Origin: Candidatus Micrarchaeota archaeon UBA95
Lineage (GTDB): Archaea > Micrarchaeota > Micrarchaeia > Norongarragalinales > Norongarragalinaceae
Reading direction: 5' to 3'
Length of the DNA stretch: 20,454 nucleotides
Assembly (NCBI GenBank): GCA_002499405.1
Contig: DALH01000038.1
Span: 1 to 20,454 of the forward strand
The notes under the pieces are model-generated. The model did not search any database and was not told the DNA's origin. It saw only the letters and a list, made by a program, of their open reading frames with translations. This document shows, one piece after another, positions 14,074 through 20,411 of this stretch. Position numbers and translations under genes: made by a program. Position 1 is the stretch's first letter, and each line of letters begins with the position of its first letter.

Positions 14074-14340
14074 TCACTCCACCTTTTCAAGTATCACGTG
14101 CGCCTTGGTCTTGCTGACCTTCCTGCACTCCGCGAACCGCACTTTGTCGCCCGCCGCCACTTCAACGCCTTCCGGCACGTGGGCGTGAATTCGGGACCTC
14201 CGCTTTTCAAGGCGGTCGTATTTCGGGACGCGCGCCGCGTAGTCAATGCGCACGACCGCGGTCTTCTTGGGTCTCGTGCTGACCACCACGCCTTCGCGGA
14301 CCGCGCCGCGCACGCCCAGTTTACCGCTGTTTTTTGACAC
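14074..14340 (-). CDS. rps17: Small ribosomal subunit protein uS17, short form
   Basis: Primary 16S rRNA-binding OB-fold protein of the 30S body. The core is intact: VRGAVREGVVVSTRPKKTAVV, the PKYDRLEKRRSRIHAH basic segment, and GDKVRFAECRKVSKTKAHVILE. At 88 residues it lacks the N-terminal extension with the CPFHG-type cluster found in most archaeal uS17 (around 105-115 residues). It starts with GTG at 14340, inside the 3' end of rnp1 (20-nt overlap). No other start lies upstream in frame, and any later start would cut into the OB fold. GTGGAAG about 5-8 nt upstream may act as ribosome binding site. Confidence 0.92.
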   Translation of the reverse strand: MSKNSGKLGVRGAVREGVVVSTRPKKTAVVRIDYAARVPKYDRLEKRRSRIHAHVPEGVEVAAGDKVRFAECRKVSKTKAHVILEKVE

Positions 14341-14638
14341 TTTTCTTCCACAACCTCTTCGTGCGTTCCTCCGGCTTCACGGCCACGAGGACGCCTTCAA
14401 GCAATTCGCCGCTTTCCAGCCGGAAAACGCAGTTCCTCTTGGGAACGGTTTTCCTGCCCCTGGCGGTATCCAACACGAACGTGTTCAATGACTCGTCCAA
14501 AACAACGCCTTCAACACCTTGCAGGTCTTTGCAGCTGCTTTTCTCCACCCGGAGTCTTACGCCGATTAACTCCCGCAATTCCGGGCGTGGCTGCCTTCCG
14601 ACCCCAATCGGGGAAGGCGTCTTCGTGCTTTTTCGCAC
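14321..14638 (-). CDS. rnp1: RNase P protein component 1 (Rpp29/Pop4)
   Basis: Protein subunit of archaeal RNase P, which matures tRNA 5' ends; it pairs with Rpp21. The 105-residue product shows ELIGVRLRVEKSS (residues 23-35), GVEGVVLDESLNTFVL (41-56) and VPKRNCVFRLESG (65-77), the Sm-like barrel of the family. It starts at GTG 14638, after the longest gap within the ribosomal part of the operon (39 nt from aIF1). No Shine-Dalgarno sequence precedes the GTG, but a TATA-like TTTTTAAG is centred about 26 nt upstream, so a leaderless transcript is possible. Its end overlaps uS17 by 20 nt. A location between aIF1 and uS17 is known from other archaea. Confidence 0.93.
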   Translation of the reverse strand: MRKSTKTPSPIGVGRQPRPELRELIGVRLRVEKSSCKDLQGVEGVVLDESLNTFVLDTARGRKTVPKRNCVFRLESGELLEGVLVAVKPEERTKRLWKKSVKKQR

Positions 14639-14660
14639 TTCAATATTTTGAGGCGTTCAA

Positions 14661-14680
14661 CTTAAAAACGTGACGTTTTA
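14661..14680 (-). promoter_or_regulatory. Possible internal promoter and palindrome before rnp1
   Basis: In the 39-nt gap between aIF1 and rnp1, the minus strand reads TTTTTAAG (14668-14661), a passable TATA box centred about 26 nt before the rnp1 GTG at 14638. That spacing would give a leaderless rnp1 mRNA. Overlapping it is a perfect 7-bp inverted repeat, AAAACGT/ACGTTTT (14665-14671 and 14673-14679), around one central base, which runs into the aIF1 stop codon. The T run at its end could equally act as a weak partial terminator. Confidence 0.35.
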
Positions 14681-14983
14681 GGAAATTACGATGTTCTCGC
14701 GCGGGTAGCCGAGCTTGATGAGGTGTTCCACCACGTCGCGCTTGTGGTCTCCTTGGAGAATCACGGCGTCGTCCTTCACGGAGCCGCCGCACGCGAGCTT
14801 GTGCTTGAGTTCCTTCATCACCGGCTTCAACTCGTTTTGTTCCAAGCCACTCACGATGGTAACGAGTTTGTTGAACCGCTTTTTAGTGGTGTAAATCTTT
14901 AGGCGCTTGCTGGTTTCCTTATCTATTGTGCCGCAAGCGCAAATTTCCTTTGGCAGACCGCATTTGGGGCAAATTTCAGACAT
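14678..14983 (-). CDS. Translation initiation factor aIF1 (SUI1 family)
   Basis: Archaeal homologue of eIF1, which binds the 30S subunit near the P site and monitors start-codon selection. The 101-residue protein has an N-terminal cysteine cluster (C5, C8, C15, C17 in CPKCGLPKEICACG) and a SUI1 domain from about residue 28. That domain includes KLACGGSVKDDAVILQGDH (62-80) and the terminal LGYPRENIVIS. The ATG overlaps the uL29 stop by one base (TAATG). A location between uL29 and rnp1/uS17 is the standard archaeal arrangement. Confidence 0.96.
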   Translation of the reverse strand: MSEICPKCGLPKEICACGTIDKETSKRLKIYTTKKRFNKLVTIVSGLEQNELKPVMKELKHKLACGGSVKDDAVILQGDHKRDVVEHLIKLGYPRENIVIS

Positions 14984-15198
14984 TATTCCTTGCTACCTTT
15001 TTTCTTGCGGGAACTTAAAAGGGTTTTGATTCTCGCGCGCGCCTTCTTCAACTCGCGGAACCTGCCCGGGTTATCGGGTTTGCCGCTTGACTTTCGCGCG
15101 GCCTGTTCGGCGCGCAACTCCTTTTCCACTTCAACGAGTTTTTCCTTGAGCGCGTCATCGCCGAGGCCCTTCAAATCCGTTTTCCTTACTACCGCCAT
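14983..15198 (-). CDS. rpl29: Large ribosomal subunit protein uL29
   Basis: Small two-helix 50S protein at the peptide exit tunnel, close to the site where SRP and SecY dock. The 71-residue product has the typical DDALKEKLVEVEKELRAEQAA helix and the GRFRELKKARARIKTLLSSRKK second helix. The ATG at 15198 is chosen rather than GTG at 15204, because GAGGAG lies 5 nt before the ATG but would overlap the GTG; this drops two residues (MN). The upstream uS3 stop codon sits between that site and the ATG. Confidence 0.95.
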   Translation of the reverse strand: MAVVRKTDLKGLGDDALKEKLVEVEKELRAEQAARKSSGKPDNPGRFRELKKARARIKTLLSSRKKKGSKE

Positions 15199-15200
15199 GT

Positions 15201-15980
15201 TCACTCCTCACTTCCTTTATCGGGCGCGGCTTCCTCCTCTTTTTTGGCGGCTTTCCGAGTCCTCTTTTTGGGTTCCTTTGGCTGCTCCTTTTTTTCCTCG
15301 GATTCCTTCTCAGGGGTTTCCTCCACTTTTTTGGCTTCCTCCCTTATCGTGGTTTCCTCTTTTTCAGCCTTCGTTTCAACCTTCGGCGCTTCAATCCTGA
15401 CCTGGTCGGGGAACGTAGTGCCCGGCGGAACGATTTTCACGGTGATGCCTACGGTTCCGGCTTTGAGGAACGCGGTGCAGGTTCCCTTGCGGACGAGCCG
15501 CACTGAATCGCCGCTCTTCTTGATGTACCCGCTTCGCACCACGAACTCGCGCGCCTTGCCGCCCTTGCTCACGATTTTTCCGGCGGCGCGTATTTCCGCG
15601 CCCATCGCGCCCGCCTCCATGACGTCCTTCAACGCGAAGCGGAGGATGGGTTTGACGCGGGGGCGCATCTCTATTTGGTGTGCGATTTTTTCGGCTACGA
15701 GTTGCGCGTCCAAGTCGGGCTTCATCACTTCCACGACCTCTATTTGCGGGTTTTCAATCCCGAATTTTTCGCGGAGCTTGTCCGCCAACTCGTTTATGGA
15801 CTTTCCGCGTCGGCCCACCACGACGCTGGGCCTGCGAACGCAAATCGTTATGCGCGTGGCAATCGGGGTTTTTTGCAGGGTCGTGCTGGACACGCTCGCA
15901 CGCCTTAATTCCTGAGCGAGGAAGTTGCGCACTTCCAAGTCATTCAACGCTTTTTCAATGAATTTTTTTTCAACTGCCAC
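15201..15980 (-). CDS. rps3: Small ribosomal subunit protein uS3 with charged C-terminal tail
   Basis: 30S head protein at the mRNA entry pore. The N-terminal KH domain has its GRRG loop at residues 56-59 (VVVGRRGKSINELADKL). The C-terminal domain has GAEIRAAGKIVSKGGKAREFVVRSG around 127-151. After about residue 198 comes a low-complexity tail of some 60 residues, almost all Glu, Lys, Ala and Thr/Pro. The start is GTG at 15980 (MAVEKKFIEKAL, the family-like N-terminus), with AGGTGA 7 nt upstream. The frame is open for 30 further codons upstream, but these read through the basic end of uL22 and are not uS3-like. The 259-residue length is due to the tail. Confidence 0.95.
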   Translation of the reverse strand: MAVEKKFIEKALNDLEVRNFLAQELRRASVSSTTLQKTPIATRITICVRRPSVVVGRRGKSINELADKLREKFGIENPQIEVVEVMKPDLDAQLVAEKIAHQIEMRPRVKPILRFALKDVMEAGAMGAEIRAAGKIVSKGGKAREFVVRSGYIKKSGDSVRLVRKGTCTAFLKAGTVGITVKIVPPGTTFPDQVRIEAPKVETKAEKEETTIREEAKKVEETPEKESEEKKEQPKEPKKRTRKAAKKEEEAAPDKGSEE

Positions 15981-15996
15981 CAGCGATTCACCTTTT

Positions 15997-16530
15997 TTAG
16001 TTGTGGTACCTTCTGTGCGTGCGGCGCCTCGTCTTGACGGGGCGCGGCTTGCGGGGTTCCATTTCTTCAACGATTATTTCCAAGCGCGAAGTGATGTAAT
16101 TGGACCAAATCGCGCGCTTTCCGTATCCAAGCGTTGCACCCGAAACCCAGAACCGCCTGTGGCGCGGGTACTCGCCTTGCTTGTAGGCGCGGGCCATCTT
16201 GACCGCGAGTTTCTCCTCGTTCAGTCCCTGGCTAACGGCGTTGGCTACCGCGTTCTTCAAGACCTCCCTGACGAGTTTGCACGCCTTCACCGGGTAACGC
16301 CCCTTTTTCCCGCCGAGTTCGGAGCGGTGGCCGCAGCCCTTGGCGTGCCTCTTGAAGGGAATTGCGTGCTTGAGTTTGACGGCGTCGTCCAACGCCTTGA
16401 AGGCGTCTTTTACGCGCCTGCCCTTGATGGCGCGCGCAACTTCACCGAGGTCCTTGTAGGAGACGTCGGCGTCGTGCGCCTGCGACTTGGCGGCGTTCTT
16501 CCCGATTTTTACCGAATACTTGAAAGCCAT
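15997..16530 (-). CDS. rpl22: Large ribosomal subunit protein uL22
   Basis: 50S protein whose beta-hairpin lines the peptide exit tunnel. The 177-residue archaeal/eukaryotic form (L17-type) shows AKSQAHDADVSYKDLGEVARAIKG in the N-terminal region (split here, about residues 15-38). It also has GRYPVKACKLVREVLKNA and the C-terminal EYPRHRRFWVSGA, SNYITSRLEIIVEE. The ATG at 16530 is the family start. An in-frame TTG at 16551 would only add residues inside uS19. The uS19 stop (AAG TGA T) builds a GTGAT core 6 nt upstream. The C-terminus is very basic (KTRRRTHRRYHN). Confidence 0.95.
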   Translation of the reverse strand: MAFKYSVKIGKNAAKSQAHDADVSYKDLGEVARAIKGRRVKDAFKALDDAVKLKHAIPFKRHAKGCGHRSELGGKKGRYPVKACKLVREVLKNAVANAVSQGLNEEKLAVKMARAYKQGEYPRHRRFWVSGATLGYGKRAIWSNYITSRLEIIVEEMEPRKPRPVKTRRRTHRRYHN

Positions 16531-16537
16531 CTTTTCA

Positions 16538-16924
16538 TCACTTGAGTTCAACGGACTTGCTTCCGCGGGTCGCCCCTATTCCGGGTCCCGAGTGGCGCAC
16601 CGACTTCGTGGTGTGCGAGTATTCCCCGAGGCGGTGGCCCAGCATGGGGAGCGCGACCGTGAACTTGAACCATTCCTTGCCGTTGTAGATCTCGAACGTC
16701 TTCCCAACCATTTCCGGGAGGATAACCATGTCGCGCGTGTGGGTGCGCATGGGTTTCTTCCAGTCGTGCTTCCTGAATTGCTTCAAAAAGTTTTTGAAGC
16801 GGTAGTTTCCGCGTTTAATGGTTCGGCGCGCGCTCGCAGTTGCCAGGCCCGCGAATTCCTCGAGCGACAACGCATTCAATTCTTCAAGGGTTTTTCCTTT
16901 GAAAGTTGTTTTCTTGACCGCCAT
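16538..16924 (-). CDS. rps19: Small ribosomal subunit protein uS19
   Basis: 30S head protein near the A-site tRNA, 128 residues. The archaeal/eukaryotic form (S15-type) is evident from FKGKTLEELNALSLEEFAGL at the N-terminus, then MRTHTRDMVILPEMVGK, VALPMLGHRLGEYSHT and the terminal RHSGPGIGATRGSKSVELK. The ATG lies 1 nt after the uL2 stop and has GGTGA about 6 nt upstream within the end of uL2. Ordinary in all respects. Confidence 0.96.
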   Translation of the reverse strand: MAVKKTTFKGKTLEELNALSLEEFAGLATASARRTIKRGNYRFKNFLKQFRKHDWKKPMRTHTRDMVILPEMVGKTFEIYNGKEWFKFTVALPMLGHRLGEYSHTTKSVRHSGPGIGATRGSKSVELK

Positions 16925-16925
16925 A

Positions 16926-17669
16926 TCATTTCACCGCCGTTTTTGTGCGCTCGCGGCGCTTTCTTCTGCCCGTCTGCCTTGCCCTTATGTGGCCCACGCG
17001 CCTGCCGGGCGGAGTGTTCGCGCCGACGCAACTCGACTTTCCGAAGCTCTTTCCGCCGTGCGGGTGGCTGTAAGCGTTCATCGCGGTTCCGCGCACCTTC
17101 GGGTAGTCCTTGTTGCACGCCTTCCTCGCGTGGAACTTGGAGCCCGCCTTTTTGAACGGCTTCTCCTTTCTCCCGCCGCCCGCGGCAATGCCCGCTGTCG
17201 CCCTGCAGTTCGGGGATAGGATGCGCACCACCTTGGAAGACGAAGCGAATTTGAGTGTCACCGCGTTGGTTTCCTCGTCGTGGGCGAGGACGGTCGCATA
17301 AGTGCCGCTTGAACGGAGGAGCCGCCCCCCGTCGTTGGGGTGGAGTTCCACGTTGAACACGGGCACTCCGTCAGGAAGGTTTCCGAGCATGCAAACGTTT
17401 CCCCTCTTTACGCCGGCTTTCCCGCCGAACTCGATTTGGTCACCGATGCACAGCCCTTCAGCCGCAAGAAGCAGGACGGTTTTCCCGTTGTCCAACAACA
17501 CTTCCGCAAGGGGAGTGCTCTTGGAGGGGTCAAGTTTGAATGCCGTGACCTCGCCGCACGCTTCAACGGGAAGGTTCGAGTAAGATGCGTCGGAGTAAAA
17601 CCTGTGTTTTGGGGTCCGGTATGCAGGGGAACCCTTTCCGCGCCTTTGATGCCTCAACGGGTTACCCAC
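16926..17669 (-). CDS. rpl2: Large ribosomal subunit protein uL2
   Basis: 50S protein needed for subunit association and peptidyl-transferase activity, 247 residues. The archaeal N-terminus QRRGKGSPAYRTPKHRF is followed by the OB and SH3-like domains (about residues 30-190). The C-terminal loop KVRGTAMNAYSHPHGGKS carries the conserved histidine next to the peptidyl-transferase centre; the usual NPVDHPHGG-type sequence reads NAYSHPHGG here. It starts with GTG at 17669, 1 nt after the uL23 stop. AGGTGAT lies 5-6 nt upstream, inside the end of uL23. The nearby ATG is out of frame. Confidence 0.95.
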   Translation of the reverse strand: MGNPLRHQRRGKGSPAYRTPKHRFYSDASYSNLPVEACGEVTAFKLDPSKSTPLAEVLLDNGKTVLLLAAEGLCIGDQIEFGGKAGVKRGNVCMLGNLPDGVPVFNVELHPNDGGRLLRSSGTYATVLAHDEETNAVTLKFASSSKVVRILSPNCRATAGIAAGGGRKEKPFKKAGSKFHARKACNKDYPKVRGTAMNAYSHPHGGKSFGKSSCVGANTPPGRRVGHIRARQTGRRKRRERTKTAVK

Positions 17670-17670
17670 T

Positions 17671-17922
17671 TCATATCACCTTGAGTTTCGCGGCCAGGTC
17701 TGGCGCCGCGCCCTCGCGCTTGAATGAAACGAACGCCTTCTTGCGGCCGTCCGGAGTAACCATGGTGGTCACCTTGCGGACTCGTTCGCCGTACTCGGAC
17801 TCCACTTCGTCCTTGACCTGCTTCTTGGTAGCCGCGTTGTCCACGAGGAAAACGAGTTTGTTCTCCTTCTCGATTGCGGCAACCGCTTTTTCAGTTGTCA
17901 AAGCCGTGATTATTACAGACAT
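17671..17922 (-). CDS. rpl23: Large ribosomal subunit protein uL23
   Basis: 50S protein at the tunnel exit and the main docking site for SRP and the translocon. The 83-residue product has IITALTTEKAVAAIEKENKLVF at the N-terminus (about residues 4-25) and the conserved VRKVTTMVTPDGRKKAFVSF near the C-terminus. The ATG at 17922 gives the family-like MSVIITALTTEKA. A GTG at 17931, overlapping the uL4 stop, would add MRF in front. The GTGAGGT between them serves as ribosome binding site for the ATG, at rather short spacing. Confidence 0.94.
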   Translation of the reverse strand: MSVIITALTTEKAVAAIEKENKLVFLVDNAATKKQVKDEVESEYGERVRKVTTMVTPDGRKKAFVSFKREGAAPDLAAKLKVI

Positions 17923-17927
17923 AAACC

Positions 17928-18728
17928 TCACTCAAACAATCCATCCTTTTTCAATGCTTCAACGGCGTGCCCGGTCCAGACCGTGAGCCGTCCCGCGACC
18001 CCGCCCGGCGCGAGGTCTTCCACGGTCAAGTCGGAAACCTTCACGCAGTTCACGCCCGGAATGTTGCGCGTGGCCCTCCAAACGCCGTGATCCTCGCCGT
18101 AAACGATTAACGCGCTTCGCGGCGTCTTATAGCCGCCCTTGCGCAGGCGGCCGCGGCCGCTCCTCTTCTTGCGGCCCGCCCTCGCGCGCTGCAAGTCTTC
18201 CTCAACGCCGAGTTTTTCCAGCGCGCTTTTGGCGTCCTTCACGCGCGTGACGCCCTCGAACGCGCTGTCCACTATCAAGGGCAGTCGTCCTTCAAAAAAG
18301 TGGTTGCGTTCGCGCACGAGTTTCGGGTCGGCGGTTGCCGCGATGGCGCTGCGAACCGCCTTCTGTTTTTCCTTGAAATTGATTTTTTCTATGATGGTTT
18401 TCACGACTTTCGGGGGGTGCGCGCGGTGGCCTCCCCTTGCGTGGGGAACAATCATGACGCGGCCCGTGCCGTAACCCGTGATTTTTTCGCGGGGCAGGCG
18501 CGAGCGCCCCGTATTGATTATCTGCCTGCTGCGGTGCCTGCGACCGTAATACTCCGCAGTGTTCTGGAAGCCCGCGCGCAGGAAGTTGCCTTTTGGCTGG
18601 AGGTAAAGCGAGCGTTGTGCGAGGAAGGCGCGATTGATTAAGTCGGGGCGGTACGCTTCCGAGAACTGGCGCGGCAAGTCAATCTCCGCTCCTTTTTTTC
18701 CGTCAATGCCCGTCACGACCGCTTTCAC
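17928..18728 (-). CDS. rpl4: Large ribosomal subunit protein uL4
   Basis: 50S protein whose long loop reaches the exit tunnel. The 266-residue product has the archaeal/eukaryotic signatures LINRAFLAQRSLYLQPKG (about residues 31-48), GRSRLPREKITGYGTGRV, VPHARGGHRAHPPK in the loop, and the conserved GRLRKGGYKTPRSALIVYGED. It starts with GTG at 18728, overlapping the uL3 stop as GTGA, with GGGTGA about 7 nt upstream. The start gives MKAVVTGIDG, the usual N-terminus. Confidence 0.96.
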   Translation of the reverse strand: MKAVVTGIDGKKGAEIDLPRQFSEAYRPDLINRAFLAQRSLYLQPKGNFLRAGFQNTAEYYGRRHRSRQIINTGRSRLPREKITGYGTGRVMIVPHARGGHRAHPPKVVKTIIEKINFKEKQKAVRSAIAATADPKLVRERNHFFEGRLPLIVDSAFEGVTRVKDAKSALEKLGVEEDLQRARAGRKKRSGRGRLRKGGYKTPRSALIVYGEDHGVWRATRNIPGVNCVKVSDLTVEDLAPGGVAGRLTVWTGHAVEALKKDGLFE

Positions 18729-19678
18729 TGCTTTTCACCCGATAAAAACAATTCCTCCCGGATTTGGGTGGGCTTGGGCTTCTTACCGCTCATGGGTTTG
18801 CGCAATAAAACAAAGCGTTTTGCCGGACCCGGAACGCTTCCTTCAACCACGACGTAAGCGGTTTTCGGGTGCCCGTAGTTTTTGAATGCAATTGTCGGCT
18901 CGCTGCCTATCCTCAACGCGCGCTTCAGTTGTTCGGTGCGGCGGTGGTAGCCGTATTGGCCCGCGCGCGGAATCGTGTACATCACCTTGGCCTGGCGTTC
19001 GGGGCCGATGGACCCGCCGTGCCTGCGCTTCTGGGTTGCCTTCCTGATGTTGAGGGACACGCCGAAGCGTTTTACGATGCCCGTCCACCCGTGGCCCTTC
19101 GTGACCGCGGTGACGTCCAGAAAACCGCCTTCCTGAACCACGTCGTTGACGGCGACTTCCTTGCCGAGCACGCCCTTCGCGTACTCGATTTTTTCCTGAA
19201 TCGAGCCGCCTAGGCCGATTTCCACGAGTTGCGCCCTCTTCATTGGCAGGCCGGCCTTGAATGGCTGTGCGAGAACGTGGAGGCGCACGTCGGCGGGTTC
19301 TGGAAAGTCCTCGATTTTCTTGTTCGCCTTCTTGGCGCCTTTGAAATGCTTGCGCAAGTCCTTCGAGAGTTCAATTGCGACGACCTCGCCCGCGGGCTTC
19401 AAACCGTAATCATCCCTTTCATAAAAAACAATTGAGTAAACGAAAACAGGGGGCGTTTCCACGAGGGTAATTGCCCTCGCCACTTCCTGGCCCTTGAAAG
19501 CCGACTCGGATTCGGAGACGAGCGAAACCATGGACATCCCGACCTTGTAGCCCGGGAACGCCTGCAAACCCTTGCCCGCGTTGGGCCAGGTGTTCAAGCG
19601 GGGGATTGTGCGCTTGGCGCGCTTCCTGTGCCAGAACGCGCGGGAACCCCTCTTCGGACCATGTCTTTTCGTACCCAT
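18725..19678 (-). CDS. rpl3: Large ribosomal subunit protein uL3
   Basis: 50S protein that starts assembly and reaches the peptidyl-transferase centre, 317 residues. The N-terminus KRHGPKRGSRAFWHRKRAKR is archaeal-type. TKGHGWTGIVKRFGVSL and TQKRRHGGSIGP (about residues 206-236) are the universal core, and RAGQYGYHRRTEQ follows. The ATG is 13 nt after the rpoP stop and has GTGAT at 5 nt spacing. It is the first ribosomal protein gene of the operon. Confidence 0.97.
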   Translation of the reverse strand: MGTKRHGPKRGSRAFWHRKRAKRTIPRLNTWPNAGKGLQAFPGYKVGMSMVSLVSESESAFKGQEVARAITLVETPPVFVYSIVFYERDDYGLKPAGEVVAIELSKDLRKHFKGAKKANKKIEDFPEPADVRLHVLAQPFKAGLPMKRAQLVEIGLGGSIQEKIEYAKGVLGKEVAVNDVVQEGGFLDVTAVTKGHGWTGIVKRFGVSLNIRKATQKRRHGGSIGPERQAKVMYTIPRAGQYGYHRRTEQLKRALRIGSEPTIAFKNYGHPKTAYVVVEGSVPGPAKRFVLLRKPMSGKKPKPTQIREELFLSGEKQ

Positions 19679-19691
19679 TAAGAATCACTTG

Positions 19692-19820
19692 CTAGTCGGT
19701 GGAAACCCTGTGCGACACGGGCGGCGTCCTCTTGAACAAGAAGTCGGTTCCGCAGTACGGACACCGCGTGAAGTCGTCTACGTTTATGTACTCGTGACCG
19801 CAACTCGGACAAATAAACAT
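19692..19820 (-). CDS. rpoP: DNA-directed RNA polymerase subunit P (Rpb12-like)
   Basis: A 42-residue zinc-ribbon protein with the Rpb12/RpoP pattern: CPSC (C4, C7), then RCPYCG (C20, C23), then the basic tail FLFKRTPPVSHRV, which matches the family's RCPYCG-x-RILxKxRP-x-V-x-RV arrangement. RpoP is a small core subunit that contacts the Rpo3/Rpo10/Rpo11 platform. The ATG at 19820 is preceded by GGTGG at 4-5 nt spacing; longer in-frame starts upstream (to 19874) lie in the presumed leader and are not RpoP-like. It is the first gene of the operon, 13 nt before uL3. In many archaea rpoP instead follows rpl37ae. A generic zinc-ribbon protein is the alternative. Confidence 0.82.
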   Translation of the reverse strand: MFICPSCGHEYINVDDFTRCPYCGTDFLFKRTPPVSHRVSTD

Positions 19821-19888
19821 TTTTCCACCGCAAAACCCGTTACTCCAAAAAAAAGAGCGAACCGGTGACAACAATACGATTAAGACCG

Positions 19889-19903
19889 TTAATAAATCTT
19901 TTC
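19889..19903 (-). promoter_or_regulatory. TATA/BRE promoter of the rpoP-ribosomal-secY operon
   Basis: On the minus strand, a purine-rich BRE (GAAAAGA, about 19903-19897) is followed directly by TTTATTAA (19896-19889), close to the archaeal TATA consensus. A start about 26 nt downstream falls near 19866 and would give a leader of about 45 nt before the rpoP ATG at 19820. The element sits in the only large gap upstream of the operon, which supports a main promoter here. Confidence 0.6.
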
Positions 19904-19965
19904 TCTCGCGCCCCGAAATCCGCGAAAAGCGCGGAAAAACCCGCGATTACCAAAAACAAGCCATC

Positions 19966-20382
19966 TCAGGGCTTTTTCTTCAACTCAATGAACTTTTTTA
20001 TGACGCGGAGGGAGCAAACGTCAACGTCCATTTCAAGGGCTTCCCTTGGAAAAACCCATTTCACGTCCTCAAACTCGCCCGTGTCCTCCGCTTTCACTTC
20101 GCCTTCACCCCTGCAATGAAAGTCAATGAACAACAACGCCTCATTCCTTGAATAATTTTCGGGGACGGTTGAAGCAAGCGAGAGGAGTCCCTCCACTTTC
20201 ACGTCCAAACCCGTTTCCTCCCTTACTTCGCGGCGAATCGCGTCCTCGGGTTGTTCGCCAACCTCCAAGTGGCCGCCGGGAATAATGTATTTTCCAGCCC
20301 ACTTCCTTGACTTCAAGAGGAGTATTCGGCCGTCGCTTCTCTCAATCAGCGCGCCCACGCAGGGAATCGGGTATTCAACCAT
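19966..20382 (-). CDS. NUDIX hydrolase
   Basis: Hydrolyses a nucleoside diphosphate linked to another moiety. The complete Nudix box GX5EX7REUXEEXGU is present at residues 37-59, from G37 through E43, R51-E52-V53, E55-E56 to G58-L59. The 138-residue single-domain protein has a beta-strand N-terminus (PCVGALIERSDGRILLLKS) and resembles 8-oxo-dGTP/ADP-ribose-type small Nudix enzymes; the substrate cannot be assigned. The ATG at 20382 is supported by GGTGG 4 nt upstream. A TTG at 20409 is in frame but has no such site. It is transcribed in the same direction as the ribosomal operon but separated from it by 145 nt containing that operon's promoter. Confidence 0.92.
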   Translation of the reverse strand: MVEYPIPCVGALIERSDGRILLLKSRKWAGKYIIPGGHLEVGEQPEDAIRREVREETGLDVKVEGLLSLASTVPENYSRNEALLFIDFHCRGEGEVKAEDTGEFEDVKWVFPREALEMDVDVCSLRVIKKFIELKKKP

Positions 20383-20411
20383 AAAGCCACCAGAGGGATT
20401 TGCAACCAAAC

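Noticed and set aside
13123..14337. Long plus-strand open frame (404 codons) across eS4, uL24, uL14 and uS17
   Set aside because: It lies antisense to four certain ribosomal genes and its product has no recognisable motif. The strong G/C bias at third positions suppresses stops on the opposite strand.
15981..16070. 30-residue N-terminal extension of uS3
   Set aside because: It overlaps the end of uL22. The GTG at 15980 has AGGTGA upstream and gives the conserved N-terminus.
19919..19935. GC-rich hairpin (TCCGCG/CGCGGA) between the NUDIX gene and the rpoP promoter, as a terminator
   Set aside because: On the transcribed minus strand it is followed by only three T residues, and the T-runs lie before it. 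It may still assist, but it is not a convincing terminator.
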